DNA of 64,000 bases. Origin: Ornithinibacillus xuwenensis. Its GTDB lineage: Bacteria > Bacillota > Bacilli > Bacillales > Amphibacillaceae. Shown piece after piece: positions 44,645-53,448 of this stretch. The first letter of the stretch is position 1, and every line of letters begins with the position of its first letter. The notes under the pieces are model-generated. The model searched no databases, was not told the DNA's origin, and saw nothing but the letters and a program-made list of their open reading frames with translations. The stretch covers positions 1-64,000 of the forward strand of contig NZ_JBDIML010000009.1 in the NCBI RefSeq assembly GCF_039614845.1, written 5' to 3'. A program made the position numbers and the translations under genes.

Positions 44645-45538
44645 CTAATATTGAATTTCTTCTTTTGTCGCAGTAGCTTTTCGAACGATTACCGTCACAA
44701 TTAGTGTAATAATTAACAATAAGAACCCTATTGCACTTCCGTAACCAAAGTCATTACTAGAAAAGGCTAGTTTATACATATAGGAAGCCATTACTTCACT
44801 AGCACCATTTGGTCCTCCACTAGTCATCACATAGATGAGATCAAAATATTTCAAAGAACCCACTACCGCTAATACAATGGTTACCTTTACAACTCCCATG
44901 ATTAAAGGCAATTTAATACGATAAGCAATTTGTAGTGGCGATGCCCCATCTATTCTGGCTGCTTCGACAATTGATTCTGGAATATTTTTTAATGCAGCAT
45001 AATAAATCAAAATATAAAAACCTGCATATTGCCATAAGATTGGTACGAATATCGCAAATAATACAACGGAAGGCTCAGCCAACCATGCAGGAGGATTTTC
45101 AATTCCAATTGCCATAAGAATATGGTTTAACATACCATTCGTTGGATTGAATACTTTTATCCATAACTGAGCAATTGCTACAGAGGATAATAGCATTGGG
45201 ATTAGATAGATTTTTCGTAAAAGATCTGCACCTTTTATCTTGGAAGCTAATATAAGTGAAATCACTAGATAAATAATTAAACTAAGCGTAGAAAAAAATG
45301 CTAATAAAAAGGAATGCCAAGCACTTTCCCAAAATTTATCGTCTTGAAGTGCATTCCAATAATTTTCTAGCCCAATAAAATTCATCTCCCCGATACCATC
45401 CCAATCCATCAGCCCATAATACCCAGTTAAGATTAAGGGGACAAAGATTAGTATGGCGATTAACAGAAGTGCAGGAAGAACGTAAAATGCAATGATCCAT
45501 TTATTGGACATAACTTTATTCATAACATTCAACCCCAT
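44645..45538 (-). CDS. Carbohydrate ABC transporter permease (MalF/LacF type)
   Basis: 297 residues with six membrane helices; EAA loop SIVEAARIDGASPLQIAYRI with KLPL after it. First permease of the CUT1 importer. It is separated from the binding-protein gene by 97 bases that hold a strong hairpin (45551-45589), which should keep permease mRNA below that of the binding protein. Two closely spaced ATGs (MGLNVMNKVMSNKW) make the exact start uncertain. Confidence 0.93.
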   Translation of the reverse strand: MGLNVMNKVMSNKWIIAFYVLPALLLIAILIFVPLILTGYYGLMDWDGIGEMNFIGLENYWNALQDDKFWESAWHSFLLAFFSTLSLIIYLVISLILASKIKGADLLRKIYLIPMLLSSVAIAQLWIKVFNPTNGMLNHILMAIGIENPPAWLAEPSVVLFAIFVPILWQYAGFYILIYYAALKNIPESIVEAARIDGASPLQIAYRIKLPLIMGVVKVTIVLAVVGSLKYFDLIYVMTSGGPNGASEVMASYMYKLAFSSNDFGYGSAIGFLLLIITLIVTVIVRKATATKEEIQY

Positions 45539-45550
45539 ATCGTATAAAGT

Positions 45551-45589
45551 AGAAAAGGACTTTCCAGATAGAAGGATAAGTCCTTTTCT
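45551..45589 (-). other. Intercistronic stabiliser hairpin between binding-protein and permease genes
   Basis: A perfect 12-bp stem AGAAAAGGACTT / AAGTCCTTTTCT with a 15-base loop. No immediate T tract on the minus strand. Such hairpins after solute-binding-protein genes protect the 3' end and lower downstream expression. Confidence 0.6.
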
Positions 45590-45635
45590 TTCAGACTGGA
45601 TAATTTCAAACCTTAGAAATCTATTAGTCTATTTG

Positions 45636-46934
45636 TTATTCAGCCGACAGAGCATCTTCATGTGCTTTCGTAAATTCTTCCGGCGTTACTTCATTCCCGA
45701 AAATAGCTTGGATCATATCTAAATGAACCTGTGCAGCATCAGGGCTCATTTGTACATCGGCAAATAATGTTAAGTTACTTGCTGAGTTAAGATCCTCTAA
45801 TACATCGACATACATTTGTGGAAGATCTAAAGAACCTGCGTCTAGTTTAGTAGCTGGAATAACACCTGCTTGTGTTACAGATTTTTCGCCCCACTCTTGA
45901 ACAAAGAATGATGCAAAATCTTTTGCCTCTTCCTTCACATCGGAGTTTTCTGCTACGAATAATCCAACTCCAGGACCACCAACAAAGCTGTTCATATCAC
46001 CTTTACCGTCAACCGTTGGGAATTTGAAGTAACCTACAGAATCTCTAAACTCCTGTGGTACGTCTTCATTAGTTGTATAGTTTGGTAGATCCCATGTAGC
46101 AATTAAATACATGGCAGCTTGTTCATTCATAAACATGCTTTTTGCTTCCTCATCCGCTAAGCCATTGAAGCCCTTTACGAATGCATCCATATTTACTAAA
46201 TTTTGAACTTCCTCAGCAGCTTGCACTAATGCTGGATCCTCAAATGTACCTGTACGATTAATGGCATTTGTTAGAACATCTGAACCGCCGATTCGATCCG
46301 CTAGGTACATATACCATAGTGAGCCTGTCCAACGATCCTTGTTCCCTAGTGCAATCGGTGCAACATCATTTTCATTCAATGTTTCAATAACTTGTTCTAA
46401 TTCCTCAAGCGTTTTCGGTGCCTCAAGACCGTACTCTTCAAAAATAGCCTTATTATAGAAAACTGTTGCGATATTTAGCTCTAATGGTAGCCCGTAAGTC
46501 TTCCCATCAATTGCATAAGCTTCCGCTGTCCCCGAAACAAAGCTATCCTTTAAATCGCTTTCAATAATATCATCTAAAGGAGCGAACTTGTTGCCGTCTA
46601 CATAAGGTTGTAAATAACCTGCAGCCCAAGTCATCCCCACGTCTGGTAATTCATCTGATGTCGATAATACTTGAATCTTATCCTTGTATTGTTCGTTGCT
46701 TAAAACCTCAAGCTCAACTTTCACACCAGGATTTTCATCTTCATAATCTGCAATGATCTCGTTAACAATTTCATTATGTGTTTTGGAACTGCCCTCTGGC
46801 CACAGATGCATAAACTTAATAACTTTTGAATCACCGTCAGAATCTGAAGCACTTTCACCACCACACCCTGCTAAAAGTAACATGGCAGATATAAGTATGG
46901 TAGCCAATAATGTAATCGCTTTCTTATTTTTCAT
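45636..46934 (-). CDS. Sugar ABC transporter substrate-binding lipoprotein
   Basis: 432 residues. Lipoprotein signal: TLLATILISAMLLLAGCGG, with the lipid-modified cysteine at ~24. The mature part is a CUT1 binding protein (family 1): VIKFMHLWPEGSSKTHNEIV, GKTYGLPLELNIATVFYNKA, and MFMNEQAAMYLIATWDL. Captures sugars outside the membrane for the two permeases. Promoter TAGACA-17-TATTCT at 46988-47016, with the XylR operator over the -35 box. Substrate probably xylose oligomers. Confidence 0.93.
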   Translation of the reverse strand: MKNKKAITLLATILISAMLLLAGCGGESASDSDGDSKVIKFMHLWPEGSSKTHNEIVNEIIADYEDENPGVKVELEVLSNEQYKDKIQVLSTSDELPDVGMTWAAGYLQPYVDGNKFAPLDDIIESDLKDSFVSGTAEAYAIDGKTYGLPLELNIATVFYNKAIFEEYGLEAPKTLEELEQVIETLNENDVAPIALGNKDRWTGSLWYMYLADRIGGSDVLTNAINRTGTFEDPALVQAAEEVQNLVNMDAFVKGFNGLADEEAKSMFMNEQAAMYLIATWDLPNYTTNEDVPQEFRDSVGYFKFPTVDGKGDMNSFVGGPGVGLFVAENSDVKEEAKDFASFFVQEWGEKSVTQAGVIPATKLDAGSLDLPQMYVDVLEDLNSASNLTLFADVQMSPDAAQVHLDMIQAIFGNEVTPEEFTKAHEDALSAE

Positions 46935-46987
46935 TGCGAACCCCCCTAAAAGTTTTAAAATGGGTGCTTATCTCTAAGCTCATGTAT

Positions 46988-47016
46988 AGAATAACAAACA
47001 TCATTTTGTTTGTCTA
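46988..47016 (-). promoter_or_regulatory. Promoter of the xylo-oligosaccharide importer operon
   Basis: TAGACA, 17-base spacer, TATTCT. The -35 box and its relation to the operator are the same as at xylA. Confidence 0.65.
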
Positions 47017-47029
47017 GTGGATAAACAAA
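47005..47029. promoter_or_regulatory. XylR operator (importer / xylR divergent region)
   Basis: TTTGTTTGT and AAACAAA half-sites over 25 bases; the inner TGTCTA-GTG/TTG-ATAAAC core is almost the same as at 42993-43017. It also overlaps TTGTCT-17-TATAAT (47010-47038) on the plus strand, the probable xylR promoter, so xylR is autoregulated. Confidence 0.75.
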
Positions 47030-47093
47030 GTTTATAATGGTTTTATAAAATGGTATACTTAAATAAAAATGAAGCAGAGAGTGATGCAGTAAA

Positions 47094-48263
47094 ATGATGA
47101 AAAACAAAACTTGGAATCAACATGTCGTAAAAAAAGAAAACAAATCTTTAGTATTAGAAGTAATTCGTACACACTCCCCCATTTCTAGAGCATCGATTGC
47201 AAATGATACTGGATTAAATAAAGGTACTGTCTCTTCTCTCGTAAGTGATCTCCTAGAGGATCAGTTGATATATGAATCTGGTCCAGGTGAATCTAGTGGC
47301 GGAAGAAGACCTGTTATGCTCCTATTTAACCAATTAGCAGGTTATGCTATCGGTATCGATTTAGGTGTTAATTACTTACTTGGAGTTTTAACAGATTTAG
47401 AAGGAAATATCGTTCTTGAAAAGCTTGTTCAATTTAATCATTTGTCCTATGAGGAAATAGAGATTGAATTATTTACTATGGTTGATTACCTAATGGAGAG
47501 TGCTCCGCCAAGTCCCTATGGCATTATCGGCATCGGGATCGGCGTACCAGGAACAGTTAGTAAAAGTGGTGAAATACTGCTTGCACCAAACCTTGGCTGG
47601 AAAAACATCGATTTAAAATCCATTATGGAAGATAAATATGACTTACCCGTTATCATCGAAAATGAAGCAAATGCTGGTGCGTATGGGGAAAAGAAATTCG
47701 GAGTCGGAAAAGACTTTAACCAAATCGTATACATCAGTGTTGGGATTGGTATCGGTGTCGGCCTAATCCTGAATGATGAATTGTATAAAGGTAGTAATGG
47801 TTTTTCTGGTGAGCTTGGTCATATGACAATTGAAGTAGGTGGCACAAAATGCCGATGTGGTAATGAAGGATGCTGGGAGCTTTATGCATCAGAACAGGCA
47901 TTAGTCAAAAGTGCTGAAAATAATGGTCTATCTGCCAACAAGGAACTTACATTAGAAGGATTAATCACACTTGCTGAGGAAGGAAATGTACAAGCCATCA
48001 ACTTATTTAATCAAATTGGTGATTATTTAGGTGTTGGAATTAACAACATCATCAATACCTTTAACCCACAGCAAGTAATCATTGGCAACCGGATGGCATT
48101 TGCCCAAGAATGGTTAACGGATCCGTTGAATAACCGTATACGTAGACAAACATTATGGTTTCAGCAACAGGATTTAGAAGTGAATTTTTCAGAGCTCTTA
48201 ACACATTCAAGTGCTTTAGGTGTTGCGGCTTTTTCTGTTGAGAATTTTTTAATCACCATATAG
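47094..48263 (+). CDS. xylR: XylR, ROK-family xylose repressor
   Basis: 389 residues. N-terminal winged helix (HSPISRASIANDTGLNKGTV, SSLVSDLLEDQLIYESG) and ROK sugar-kinase-like domain (AIGIDLGVNYLLGVLTDLEG; IIGIGIGVPGTVSKSGEIL; ENEANAGAYGEKKFG). The ROK zinc motif CRCGNEGCWELYASE is complete. Binds xylose as inducer. Placed between the importer and the xylosidase gene, transcribed with the latter. Both operators in the window match the known Bacillus XylR site. Confidence 0.95.
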   Translation: MMKNKTWNQHVVKKENKSLVLEVIRTHSPISRASIANDTGLNKGTVSSLVSDLLEDQLIYESGPGESSGGRRPVMLLFNQLAGYAIGIDLGVNYLLGVLTDLEGNIVLEKLVQFNHLSYEEIEIELFTMVDYLMESAPPSPYGIIGIGIGVPGTVSKSGEILLAPNLGWKNIDLKSIMEDKYDLPVIIENEANAGAYGEKKFGVGKDFNQIVYISVGIGIGVGLILNDELYKGSNGFSGELGHMTIEVGGTKCRCGNEGCWELYASEQALVKSAENNGLSANKELTLEGLITLAEEGNVQAINLFNQIGDYLGVGINNIINTFNPQQVIIGNRMAFAQEWLTDPLNNRIRRQTLWFQQQDLEVNFSELLTHSSALGVAAFSVENFLITI

Positions 48264-48277
48264 ACCTACTTTATAAT

Positions 48278-48306
48278 ACGCTTAATCGAGTTCAGATTAA
48301 GCGTAC
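48278..48306 (+). other. Hairpin between xylR and the xylosidase gene
   Basis: Perfect 11-bp stem TACGCTTAATC / GATTAAGCGTA with a 7-base loop and no T tract. It may be a weak terminator or processing site. Confidence 0.45.
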
Positions 48307-48319
48307 TCATAAAACTAAA

Positions 48320-48333
48320 AGAAAGCGCATTCA
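48320..48333 (+). promoter_or_regulatory. Candidate cre site before the xylosidase gene
   Basis: AGAAAGCGCATTCA differs from the TGWAANCGNTNWCA consensus mainly at the first base and the centre-right. It lies 27 bases before the start codon, a usual site for CcpA repression. Confidence 0.45.
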
Positions 48334-48359
48334 ATTAAGGATGCCTGAGGAGGAGAAGC

Positions 48360-49970
48360 ATGTTTACGATTCAAAACCCTATTTTAACCGGATTCAACCC
48401 AGATCCAAGTATTTGCCGTGCAGGAGAGGATTACTATATTGCCGTTTCTACATTTGAATGGTTCCCTGGTGTAGGTATTTATCATTCACGGGATTTGAAA
48501 AACTGGCGTCTAGTTTCCCGACCATTAAATCGGCTAAGTCAGTTAAATATGATTGGAAATCCAGATTCAGGTGGTATTTGGGCGCCTGCATTATCCTATC
48601 ACGATGGCAAGTTTTGGCTTATATATACCGATGTCAAGGTGACAGAGGGACAATGGAAAGACTGCCATAATTACCTTGTAACATGTGATACCATTGATGG
48701 TGATTGGTCGGAACCAATTCATATGAATAGCTCTGGATTTGATCCATCCTTATTTCATGATGATGATGGTAGGAAATATTTCGTTAATATGTTTTGGGAT
48801 CATCGGGTTGGAAACCATAATTTTTATGGAATTGTACTACAGGAATATAGTGTCGAACAAAAACAGCTCATTGGCGAGTCAAAAGTTATATTTAAAGGAA
48901 CTGATATCAAATTAACGGAAGCGCCACATCTTTACAAACACAATGGCTACTATTATCTATTAACTGCAGAGGGTGGCACAAAATATGACCACCAAGCAAC
49001 GATTGCTCGTTCTAAGGATTTATGGGGAGCGTATGAGGTTCATCCGGAAAACCCATTAATTACTTCATTTCCTAATCCTAGAAATCCATTACAAAAAGCA
49101 GGTCATGCCTCCATTGTACATACACATACAGACGAATGGTTTTTAGTACACTTGACTGGACGACCACTACCTAGAGAAGAGCAGCCCTTGCTAGATCCAA
49201 GAGGGTACTGTCCACTTGGGAGAGAAACTGCTATACAACGATTAGAATGGCGAAATGATTGGCCATATGTAGTAGGTGGTAATCAACCTTCTATAGTAAT
49301 AGAAGGTCCGAACATGAAAGAGGTAAAATGGGATCAAGATTACAATGAAAAGGATGATTTTAATTCGGAAACATTGAATTTACATTTTCAAAGCCTACGT
49401 ATTCCGTTAGGTGAGGATATTGCCTCTTTAACAGCTCATCCTGGCCATTTACGACTTTATGGGAAAGAATCCCTTACATCCAAGTTCACCCAAGCATTTG
49501 TGGCGAGACGTTGGCAGCATTTTAACTTCCTTGCAGAGACAAAGCTTTCATGTAACCCTGAATCCTTCCAGCAATCTGCTGGTCTCGTAAACTATTACAA
49601 TACACAGAACTGGACAACTATCTCGGTGACATGGAATGAGGAAAAAGGACGTATTCTTGATTTAATGACGTGTGATAACTTTACTTTTGCACAACCATTG
49701 AAAGAAAATGAAATCATTATTCCAGATCATGTAGCATATGTCTATCTTCGCGTAGAAGTAAACACCCATACGTATGGATATTCCTACTCCTTTGACGGAA
49801 AGGAATGGATAAGCATTCCTATTGCATTCGAATCCTATAAATTATCCGATGATTATATACAGGGTGGTGGTTTCTTCACTGGTGCATTTGTAGGGATGCA
49901 TTGTCAGGATACCTCTGGTAAGAATATGCATGCTGACTTTGATTATTTCACATATAAAAGCATTGACTAA
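48360..49970 (+). CDS. xynB: GH43 beta-xylosidase
   Basis: Releases xylose from xylo-oligosaccharides. 536 residues without a signal peptide, so intracellular. Five-bladed propeller domain (~1-320) with the catalytic base in ILTGFNPDPSICRAGEDYYI, the pKa modulator in SSGFDPSLFHDDDGRKYFVN, and the acid in KLTEAPHLYKHNGYYYL. A C-terminal beta-sandwich (~325-536; WQHFNFLAETKLSCNPESFQ) caps the active site, as in B. subtilis XynB and Geobacillus XynB3. Length and order match that group. Ribosome site GAGGAG. Confidence 0.96.
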   Translation: MFTIQNPILTGFNPDPSICRAGEDYYIAVSTFEWFPGVGIYHSRDLKNWRLVSRPLNRLSQLNMIGNPDSGGIWAPALSYHDGKFWLIYTDVKVTEGQWKDCHNYLVTCDTIDGDWSEPIHMNSSGFDPSLFHDDDGRKYFVNMFWDHRVGNHNFYGIVLQEYSVEQKQLIGESKVIFKGTDIKLTEAPHLYKHNGYYYLLTAEGGTKYDHQATIARSKDLWGAYEVHPENPLITSFPNPRNPLQKAGHASIVHTHTDEWFLVHLTGRPLPREEQPLLDPRGYCPLGRETAIQRLEWRNDWPYVVGGNQPSIVIEGPNMKEVKWDQDYNEKDDFNSETLNLHFQSLRIPLGEDIASLTAHPGHLRLYGKESLTSKFTQAFVARRWQHFNFLAETKLSCNPESFQQSAGLVNYYNTQNWTTISVTWNEEKGRILDLMTCDNFTFAQPLKENEIIIPDHVAYVYLRVEVNTHTYGYSYSFDGKEWISIPIAFESYKLSDDYIQGGGFFTGAFVGMHCQDTSGKNMHADFDYFTYKSID

Positions 49971-49993
49971 CTACGTATATAGACAGTTTCAAC

Positions 49994-50018
49994 ATAGCGG
50001 GGTTTATGTCCCCGCTAT
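49994..50018 (+). terminator. Hairpin after the xylosidase gene
   Basis: ATAGCGGGG / CCCCGCTAT, 7-base loop, followed by only a short T tract. GC-rich and strong, probably the terminator of xylR-xynB. Confidence 0.65.
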
Positions 50019-50064
50019 TTGCATCCAATTCAATCTTCCATTATAGTATTATCACGAAGGATAG

Positions 50065-50484
50065 ATGGGAGTGTTCAAAACATTGATTGAAGTATATACA
50101 GACGGAGCATCAAGTGGAAATCCCGGATTAAGCGGAGCTGGTATTTACATAAAAGCCAGTGGAAAACATTATGAATATAGCTTTCCTTTAGGAGAAATGA
50201 CCAATCATGAGGCTGAATTCCACGCCATAATAAAAGCATTAGAAGTATGCCAAGAAGTATTCCCTAATGAAATTCTATCATTTCGTTCTGATTCACAAAC
50301 CGTTGTTAATGTAATTGAAAATGACTTTACCAAAAATAAAACCTTTCTACCACTTCTCGAAAAAATTCGGGATGAATCCAGGAACTTCCCTTATTTTTTT
50401 ATTAAATGGATACCAGAAAAAGAAAATAATCATGCAGATAAGCTTGCTCGAAAAGCAATTCAAGTGCAGCGAAATAACACATAG
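50065..50484 (+). CDS. Ribonuclease HI family protein
   Basis: 139 residues, RNase H fold: VYTDGASSGNPGLSGAGIYI (first catalytic Asp), TNHEAEFHAIIKALE (Glu), FRSDSQTVVNVIEND (Asp) and KENNHADKLARKA (last Asp). All four acidic residues are present, so activity on RNA-DNA hybrids is expected. It lacks the basic handle of E. coli RNase HI and matches the B. subtilis YpdQ/YpeP-type. The ATG at 50065 has AAGGA only 3 bases away; a TTG at 50083 is an alternative. Confidence 0.88.
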   Translation: MGVFKTLIEVYTDGASSGNPGLSGAGIYIKASGKHYEYSFPLGEMTNHEAEFHAIIKALEVCQEVFPNEILSFRSDSQTVVNVIENDFTKNKTFLPLLEKIRDESRNFPYFFIKWIPEKENNHADKLARKAIQVQRNNT

Positions 50485-50503
50485 GGCAAATTTGAAATCA
50501 CAG

Positions 50504-50540
50504 AAAAAGCTACTAATACCCGTTAAGGATTAGTAGCCAG
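50504..50540 (-). terminator. Terminator of the CBS-domain gene
   Basis: GCTACTAAT / ATTAGTAGC stem with TTTTTC after it on the minus strand; it lies 20 bases past the CBS gene stop. Confidence 0.75.
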
Positions 50541-50556
50541 CATTCTTCTCTTATCA

Positions 50557-51183
50557 TTAATGTAACTTCTCAACATCTGTGACGGTAAAATTATTCTTTT
50601 CTAAATCAACTTTAATCGTTTCCGCCAATTCTGCATCAACTTCATGAGGCAATACAATACATACTCTTCTGACATAATTCGAGTTGTTATTTAATGAAAT
50701 AACACTTTGAACATTACAAAACTTGTTTACGACGCGTAACATTTTTTGTAAAGCACCCGCATACTCGATCGTCCCAATCGTGAAGGAGTAGCTACCATTA
50801 TGAACACCCCAAGCATTTTCTAATACTTGAATAACATTTCCATTGGTCAAAATACCTAAAAAGTCTTTGGAGTCATTTACAACTGCTAGAAAAGGAAGCT
50901 TTTTAATCGAAGAGAATACTTTGAAAAAGGGATCATCTTCTTTTATGTACCCTTCTTTGTCAGAAATAAGCTCAGATAATTTTCCTACTAACGAATGATC
51001 AATTTCGTATTCCAACAAATCAACCTTATACACATTTCCTACGTACTTTTCTCCACTTTCATCGAGAACAGGAATACAGCGGTAACCGGAATCGTCGAAT
51101 ATTTTCATGACTGTCGCTAGGCTATCTGACTCTTTCACAAACACAACATCTTTCTTATTCACATAATCATTTTTAACTAGCAT
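50557..51183 (-). CDS. CbpA-type CBS domain protein (candidate cyclic di-AMP binder)
   Basis: 208 residues: two CBS repeats (~10-60, DSLATVMKIFDDSGYRCIPV; ~65-125, DDPFFKVFSSIKKLPFLAVV then DFLGILTNGNVIQVL) and a C-terminal ACT-like domain (~128-208, YSFTIGTIEYAGALQKMLRV; RRVCIVLPHEVDAELAETIK). This CBS-CBS-ACT plan is that of Listeria CbpA, a c-di-AMP receptor; the shorter YkuL/DarB type lacks the third domain. Ligand binding is inferred. Monocistronic. Confidence 0.82.
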   Translation of the reverse strand: MLVKNDYVNKKDVVFVKESDSLATVMKIFDDSGYRCIPVLDESGEKYVGNVYKVDLLEYEIDHSLVGKLSELISDKEGYIKEDDPFFKVFSSIKKLPFLAVVNDSKDFLGILTNGNVIQVLENAWGVHNGSYSFTIGTIEYAGALQKMLRVVNKFCNVQSVISLNNNSNYVRRVCIVLPHEVDAELAETIKVDLEKNNFTVTDVEKLH

Positions 51184-51317
51184 TCATATTCCCCCCAAGA
51201 CGTTTAATGGGATACCATACAATGGCACCATTATCCCTTAACTCATTTTCCTATATTTTCAGCAAAATATCAATACTCTGATTTAGATTAGGTATCAATA
51301 AGCCACGAAAACTAAAA

Positions 51318-51365
51318 AAACTGTTAAATGGAATATACTATCACATCATTCCCATTTAACAGTTT
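51318..51365 (-). terminator. Terminator of the lipoprotein gene
   Basis: AAACTGTTAAATGG / CCATTTAACAGTTT around a ~20-base loop, followed by a T7 tract on the minus strand. Confidence 0.8.
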
Positions 51366-51381
51366 CAATTAATCTAGAAGC

Positions 51382-51897
51382 TTATTCGTTTATTTCTTCT
51401 TCTTCAAATCCATATTCTTCCACTAAAGAATCCCAATGCTCAGCAGCAGCCTCATCCAATTCAAACGCTTCGGCATTCAAATCATCTACTTGCGTTTCTA
51501 TTTCTAAAATTTCCTCTTCTGTTGCAGCAGGATCTATAAGGACAGTTAAGAATTCATGCTCTTTTTGAACAACCTCATACAATTTATTCGTTAAATCTAA
51601 ACGCATTTGGTGATATTCCTTCGCCACATCCGATTTAACCTTTTGTGATTCAAAGTATTCCTTCATTTCTTCAACTAATGGTATTAAGCCATTTTCAAAA
51701 ATTTCAATTGCTTTCGCTTCGTCTTCCATAGCAGCTGTTGAAATCTCGTCATACATCATTTCTATTTCATCGATTTTAGGATTTATCTCGTCAACCATTT
51801 TATTATGATATTCCAACACTTCATCTTCTTCCGATGAGCCACATGCTGCAAGAACCATCAACAATACGAATCCAGTAAGTAATAATATCTTTTTCAT
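51382..51897 (-). CDS. YkyA-like helical lipoprotein
   Basis: 171 residues. Lipoprotein signal MKKILLLTGFVLLMVLAACG with the cysteine at ~19, followed by an acidic all-helical domain (EYHNKMVDEINPKIDEIEMM; AKEYHQMRLDLTNKLYEVVQ). It resembles the YkyA family of Bacillus lipoproteins of unknown function. The frame is open to 51963, but the earlier residues precede the signal peptide, and the ATG at 51897 has AGAGGGG upstream. Extracellular, membrane-tethered. Confidence 0.8.
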   Translation of the reverse strand: MKKILLLTGFVLLMVLAACGSSEEDEVLEYHNKMVDEINPKIDEIEMMYDEISTAAMEDEAKAIEIFENGLIPLVEEMKEYFESQKVKSDVAKEYHQMRLDLTNKLYEVVQKEHEFLTVLIDPAATEEEILEIETQVDDLNAEAFELDEAAAEHWDSLVEEYGFEEEEINE

Positions 51898-52141
51898 CCA
51901 AACAATTCCCCTCTTATTTTGATATGTCCATATGTATTTTAAACCAAAAACAAAAACTGTCAATTAGGCAAATTCTCCTAAATCAAAACCGCTAGTTATT
52001 TAGTCTTATATTTTGTCGAAATCTCGTCGAATTATAACGAACGCATCAAAAAGAAAGAAGGTAATCAAGTCTATTAATCTACCATTTTTTGTAAAAATAA
52101 TGGGTATTCGGTATCATTTTTGGTAATTTTTTCATTTTCAT

Positions 52142-52179
52142 AAAAAAACTTCCACCTTTATCTTGCATTAGGTGGAAGC
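52142..52179 (-). terminator. Terminator overlapping the end of the EamA gene
   Basis: CTTCCACCT / AGGTGGAAG, 12-base loop, T7 on the minus strand. The stop codon of the transporter gene lies in the loop side of the hairpin. Confidence 0.85.
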
Positions 52180-53108
52180 TTTACTTGTACCCGTTCTCTT
52201 CCTTGGGAGTTAACAATAATGATACCTATCGCAACCAATACAATGGCAGCAAATATAAAGCCATTTAATGTCTCATTAGGAATAAATAGTGCTGACATAC
52301 ATGCCCCTGAAACAGGTACGATAAATTTATACATACTTAACTTGCTAGCTTGATTATATTTTAACAAAGAGTACCAAAGTGCAAAGGCAACTGCCGAGAG
52401 AAGCGCTGAATAAAGAAATAATCCCGTCCCAAATGGCGTAAACACGATTGCATCCTCTGATAATATTGGAAATCCAATTAGAAGCATGATTGCCCCACCA
52501 AGTAATAATTGCCAGCCTGTAATAGCAATTGGATGTATGCCTGTTGCTAGCTCTTTAGCCATGATTGTTGCCACAGCTACTGTTACACCTGAGAGAATCA
52601 TAAAGCCCTCCCCATCAATATGGAAGGAAAATGATAGCTCTTCACCCCAATTGACCACTATAATTCCTAAGAATCCAGTAATTAATCCGATCGTTTTCCG
52701 CCAATTCATACGATCATTTCGATAGTAAAAATGCGCTAGAATAACCGTAAAAAATGCACCTGCAGACGATAGAATTGCTCCTTGCATACCCGAGACATTA
52801 GCTAGCCCGTTGTAAAAGAAAAAATACTGTAGAGAGGTTTGGACAATCCCTAATAGTGTTAACACTAAAAACTGTCTTTTCGTGATTAACAACTGTTTTC
52901 GATTACTTGCCAGAAGAAATACTAACACAAGAACTCCCGCTAATAAGAATCGCATTCCTGCAAATACAATTTTTGCTACAAGGTCATCGGGCGCCATTTG
53001 TAGCTCTTCATAGCTTAGCTTTAATACTGGAAAAGCACTTCCCCAAAGAATGGAACACAATACTGCAATTCCAATAACCGACCACTTATTTTGAAATATA
53101 CCTTTCAC
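52158..53108 (-). CDS. EamA/DMT-superfamily transporter
   Basis: About 316 residues with ten predicted membrane helices in two EamA repeats (SILWGSAFPVLKLSYEELQM ... GLANVSGMQGAILSSAGAFF; then MILSGVTVAVATIMAKELAT ...). Exports or imports small metabolites; substrate unknown. The start is uncertain: a TTG at 53126, ATG at 53117 and GTG at 53108 are in frame; GGGAG fits the GTG best (9-base spacing). It is a distant paralogue of the gene at 59325. Confidence 0.88.
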   Translation of the reverse strand: MKGIFQNKWSVIGIAVLCSILWGSAFPVLKLSYEELQMAPDDLVAKIVFAGMRFLLAGVLVLVFLLASNRKQLLITKRQFLVLTLLGIVQTSLQYFFFYNGLANVSGMQGAILSSAGAFFTVILAHFYYRNDRMNWRKTIGLITGFLGIIVVNWGEELSFSFHIDGEGFMILSGVTVAVATIMAKELATGIHPIAITGWQLLLGGAIMLLIGFPILSEDAIVFTPFGTGLFLYSALLSAVAFALWYSLLKYNQASKLSMYKFIVPVSGACMSALFIPNETLNGFIFAAIVLVAIGIIIVNSQGRERVQVKLPPNAR

Positions 53109-53209
53109 CGCTGTCATCTCCCACAAAACAAGGTTGCATCCAAGTAATCATCTTATGTCAAAGTATTCAATTAAGCAAGACCAACGATTCGGTAAAAACA
53201 AACAAAAAC

Positions 53210-53357
53210 AAAAGTGCCCTGCATAGAGACGTACGGACTGGACTGATCCGTAGGAGATAAAGGAATACGGTGACCGAAGGAAGTCGATGTTGACTGATCG
53301 TATGAAGGCGAGGAAAGTCCCGCTAGTCTCTGGGCGCCGGAGCTGGACGTGGCTTTT
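53210..53357. repeat. Bacillaceae intergenic repeat, second family
   Basis: A ~148-base GC-richer block with imperfect inverted ends (AAAAGTGCC / GGCTTTT) and an inner GTGCCC-TAGAGAC / GTCTCTGGGCGC pair. Read on the minus strand it begins GTCCAGCTCCGGCGCCCAGA, a phrase I know from repeated intergenic elements in Bacillus and Geobacillus. No gene is supported in 53127-53448 apart from this and the terminator at 53409. Confidence 0.6.
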
Positions 53358-53408
53358 CCAGTAAATGAATGGAATCACTCCACAGATTTATCCTCTCTAT
53401 ACTTAAGA

Positions 53409-53440
53409 TAAAAAGCCTCCATCCGAGATGGAAGCTCCTT
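53409..53440 (-). terminator. Terminator of the giant GGDEF gene
   Basis: GCTTCCATC / GATGGAGGC with a 3-base loop and TTTTTATC after it on the minus strand. Confidence 0.85.
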
Positions 53441-53448
53441 ATTCTGTA

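Noticed and set aside
53148..53378. 76-codon minus-strand frame downstream of the EamA gene start
   Set aside because: It lies inside an intergenic repeat and lacks a ribosome site.
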